7,862 bases of DNA from Anaeroplasma sp902783745 (GTDB lineage: Bacteria; Bacillota_I; Bacilli_A; Acholeplasmatales; Anaeroplasmataceae): assembly GCA_946617655.1 (NCBI GenBank), contig CAMOKL010000045.1, positions 1-7,862 on the forward strand, in the 5' to 3' direction. Both the position numbers and the translations under genes were made by a program. The notes below the pieces were generated by a model. That model worked only from the letters and a program-made list of their open reading frames with translations, did not search any database and was not told the origin of the DNA. Below are positions 7,384 to 7,862 of this stretch, one piece after another. The first letter of the stretch is position 1, and every line of letters starts with the position of its first letter.

Positions 7384-7665
7384 CTATTCAATAATTGCTA
7401 AAATATCTTCACAATCTAAAATTAAATATTCTTCATTATCAAACTTAACTTTTGTTGGACTGTAGCTCTTGTATACTACCTTATCACCAACATTCAAATT
7501 TGGCTTTACTAATTGGCCCTTATCATTAATCTTTCCATCTCCTACCGCAACAACTATAGCGTATTCAGGTTCTTCCTTTTCGTTAGATAGAATAATACCT
7601 GAAGCGGTCTTACTTTCCTTTTTTTCTTTTTTCAAAACAACGTTATTATTTAATGGTTTAATCAT
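7384..7665 (-). CDS. groES: Co-chaperonin GroES (Hsp10)
   Basis: This 93-residue protein has the usual length of a GroES subunit. Seven copies form the lid of the cytosolic GroEL chamber and control release of the folding substrate. The N-terminus (IKPLNNNVVLKK) is the first strand of the GroES beta barrel. Residues about 15-33 form the mobile loop, with the GroEL-contacting tripeptide IIL at 24-26 after SG. VVAVGDG (about 38-44) and LNVGDKVVYKSY (about 57-68) are conserved barrel strands, and the C-terminus ends in ILAIIE as expected. The ATG at 7665 is preceded by AAGGAAG with 8 nt spacing. It is the first gene of the operon, 12 nt before groEL, and is presumably under HrcA control through the two upstream operators. 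The stop is TAG. Confidence 0.97.
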   Translation of the reverse strand: MIKPLNNNVVLKKEKKESKTASGIILSNEKEEPEYAIVVAVGDGKINDKGQLVKPNLNVGDKVVYKSYSPTKVKFDNEEYLILDCEDILAIIE

Positions 7666-7686
7666 TATATAATCTTCCTTTCTTTA

Positions 7687-7713
7687 TTTGCACTCTTGTT
7701 GGTTAACTGCCAA
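7687..7713 (-). promoter_or_regulatory. CIRCE-like HrcA operator 2, in the groES leader
   Basis: On the minus strand this reads TTGGCAGTT-N9-GAGTGCAAA, with 6 of 9 and 8 of 9 matches to the CIRCE arms and again exactly 9 nt between them. Its centre is 51 bp from that of operator 1, close to five helical turns, so both could lie on the same face of the DNA. It starts a few bases downstream of the predicted transcription start, a common position for CIRCE. A shorter inverted repeat, GTTGG/CCAAC around 7 nt (7714-7698), overlaps it and could form a small hairpin near the 5' end of the mRNA. Confidence 0.7.
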
Positions 7714-7724
7714 CTACAATTAAA

Positions 7725-7752
7725 ATTATAGTCATTTTTGGCACTCTGTCAA
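7725..7752 (-). promoter_or_regulatory. groESL promoter (sigma-A type, consensus hexamers)
   Basis: On the minus strand there is a perfect -35 box TTGACA (7752-7747), a 16-bp spacer and a perfect -10 box TATAAT (7730-7725). Transcription should start near 7718, giving a leader of about 50 nt before groES. So strong a core promoter fits a gene that is held down by a repressor and becomes highly expressed when the repressor is lost under heat stress. Confidence 0.88.
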
Positions 7753-7764
7753 TATATTTGCCAA
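7738..7764 (-). promoter_or_regulatory. CIRCE-like HrcA operator 1, overlapping the groES -35 box
   Basis: On the minus strand this reads TTGGCAAAT-N9-GAGTGCCAA. The CIRCE consensus bound by the heat-shock repressor HrcA is TTAGCACTC-N9-GAGTGCTAA. The right arm matches 8 of 9 positions, the left arm 5 of 9, and the spacer is exactly 9 nt. The outer arms TTTTGGCA and TGCCAAAA (7766-7759 and 7743-7736) form a perfect 8-bp inverted repeat. The -35 hexamer TTGACA lies wholly inside the 9-nt spacer, so a bound repressor would block RNA polymerase. The location upstream of groES is the classic CIRCE position. The call rests on pattern and position; hrcA itself is not in the window. Confidence 0.75.
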
Positions 7765-7775
7765 AAGTTTTTTTT

Positions 7776-7806
7776 AAAAAATTAAAACGTACGGTTTCCC
7801 ATACGC
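7776..7806 (-). terminator. Rho-independent terminator of the upstream gene
   Basis: On the minus strand CGTATGG (7805-7799) pairs with CCGTACG (7794-7788), including one G-U pair, around the loop GAAA, a GNRA-type tetraloop. The T-rich run TTTTAATTTTTT (7787-7776) follows. The stem starts right after the TAA of the partial gene, and it separates that gene from the groES promoter. On the plus strand the stem has a C-A mismatch in place of the G-U pair, so the minus orientation is favoured. Confidence 0.8.
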
Positions 7807-7862
7807 TTATAAAACTAAAATCAATGTAAATATTAGTAATAAAATAACAATTAAACCAATAA
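7807..7862 (-). CDS. C-terminal end of an unidentified upstream gene (partial, hydrophobic tail)
   Basis: Reading the minus strand from base 7860, 17 codons give IGLIVILLLIFTLILVL followed by a TAA stop at 7809-7807. The segment is entirely uncharged and long enough for one membrane-spanning helix, so the gene probably encodes a membrane protein or a protein with a C-terminal anchor. The 5' part lies outside the window, so the family cannot be named. Support that this is a real gene end comes from the terminator hairpin that begins directly after the stop codon. AT-rich DNA can give hydrophobic codons by chance, so confidence is moderate. Confidence 0.5.
   Translation of the reverse strand, partial: IGLIVILLLIFTLILVL

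Noticed and set aside
7469..7672. Plus-strand open frame of about 67 codons opposite groES
   Set aside because: It is antisense to nearly the whole of groES, with a composition typical of a complementary-strand frame.
7687..7766. CtsR heat-shock operator (heptad direct repeat) upstream of groES
   Set aside because: No GGTCAAA-type direct repeats are present. The visible structure is two inverted repeats with 9-nt spacers, which fits CIRCE/HrcA.
1..7862. Mobile element, CRISPR array, tRNA, rRNA or riboswitch
   Set aside because: No transposase, integrase, spaced direct repeats, cloverleaf or recognisable aptamer was found; the intergenic stretches are short and are explained by terminators, promoters and operators.

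Overview
The window is a compact piece of chromosome from a very AT-rich (roughly 30% GC or below), probably anaerobic Gram-positive bacterium. The best guess is Bacillota, Bacilli/Mollicutes-like or a related low-GC gut lineage. The case rests on several points: strong AGGAGG-type ribosome binding sites, a groESL operon behind a sigma-A consensus promoter with CIRCE-like (HrcA) operators, a YhaO/YhaN-type nuclease pair, and a class A flavodiiron protein, which is typical of anaerobes dealing with traces of O2 or NO. The standard code fits: all genes read through, the Trp codons I checked are TGG, and no gene ends in TGA. Every supported gene is on the minus strand, so transcription runs from high to low coordinates.

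Layout in transcription order. (1) 7862-7776: the last 17 codons of an upstream gene, encoding a hydrophobic C-terminal segment, then a terminator with a GAAA loop. (2) 7764-7687: the groES promoter region, with TTGACA-N16-TATAAT and two CIRCE-like inverted repeats, both with the canonical 9-nt spacer. One covers the -35 box and the other lies just downstream of the predicted transcription start. (3) 7665-5761: groES and groEL, 12 nt apart, closed by a strong terminator. (4) 5681-3503: a second operon of three tightly packed genes, a CoA-binding-domain (YccU-like) protein, a flavodiiron protein and a HAD-family phosphatase. Their junctions overlap by 8 nt and 1 nt, and a terminator follows. 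(5) 3452-4: a third operon with a YhaO/SbcD-type metallophosphoesterase and a YhaN/SbcC-type ATPase, separated by 1 nt.

Functionally the window combines protein folding (GroESL), detoxification of O2 or NO (flavodiiron protein, which needs an external electron donor not encoded here) and DNA-end processing (YhaO nuclease with YhaN ATPase). All three suit stress survival in an anaerobe, but nothing shows that they are co-regulated. I found no mobile element, CRISPR array, tRNA or rRNA. The points most worth a second look are the pair of degenerate CIRCE operators with matching changes in both arms, the transmembrane hairpin at the middle of the SbcC-like ATPase's coiled coil, the large excess of the palindrome AAGCTT, and the unusually AT-rich HAD gene.
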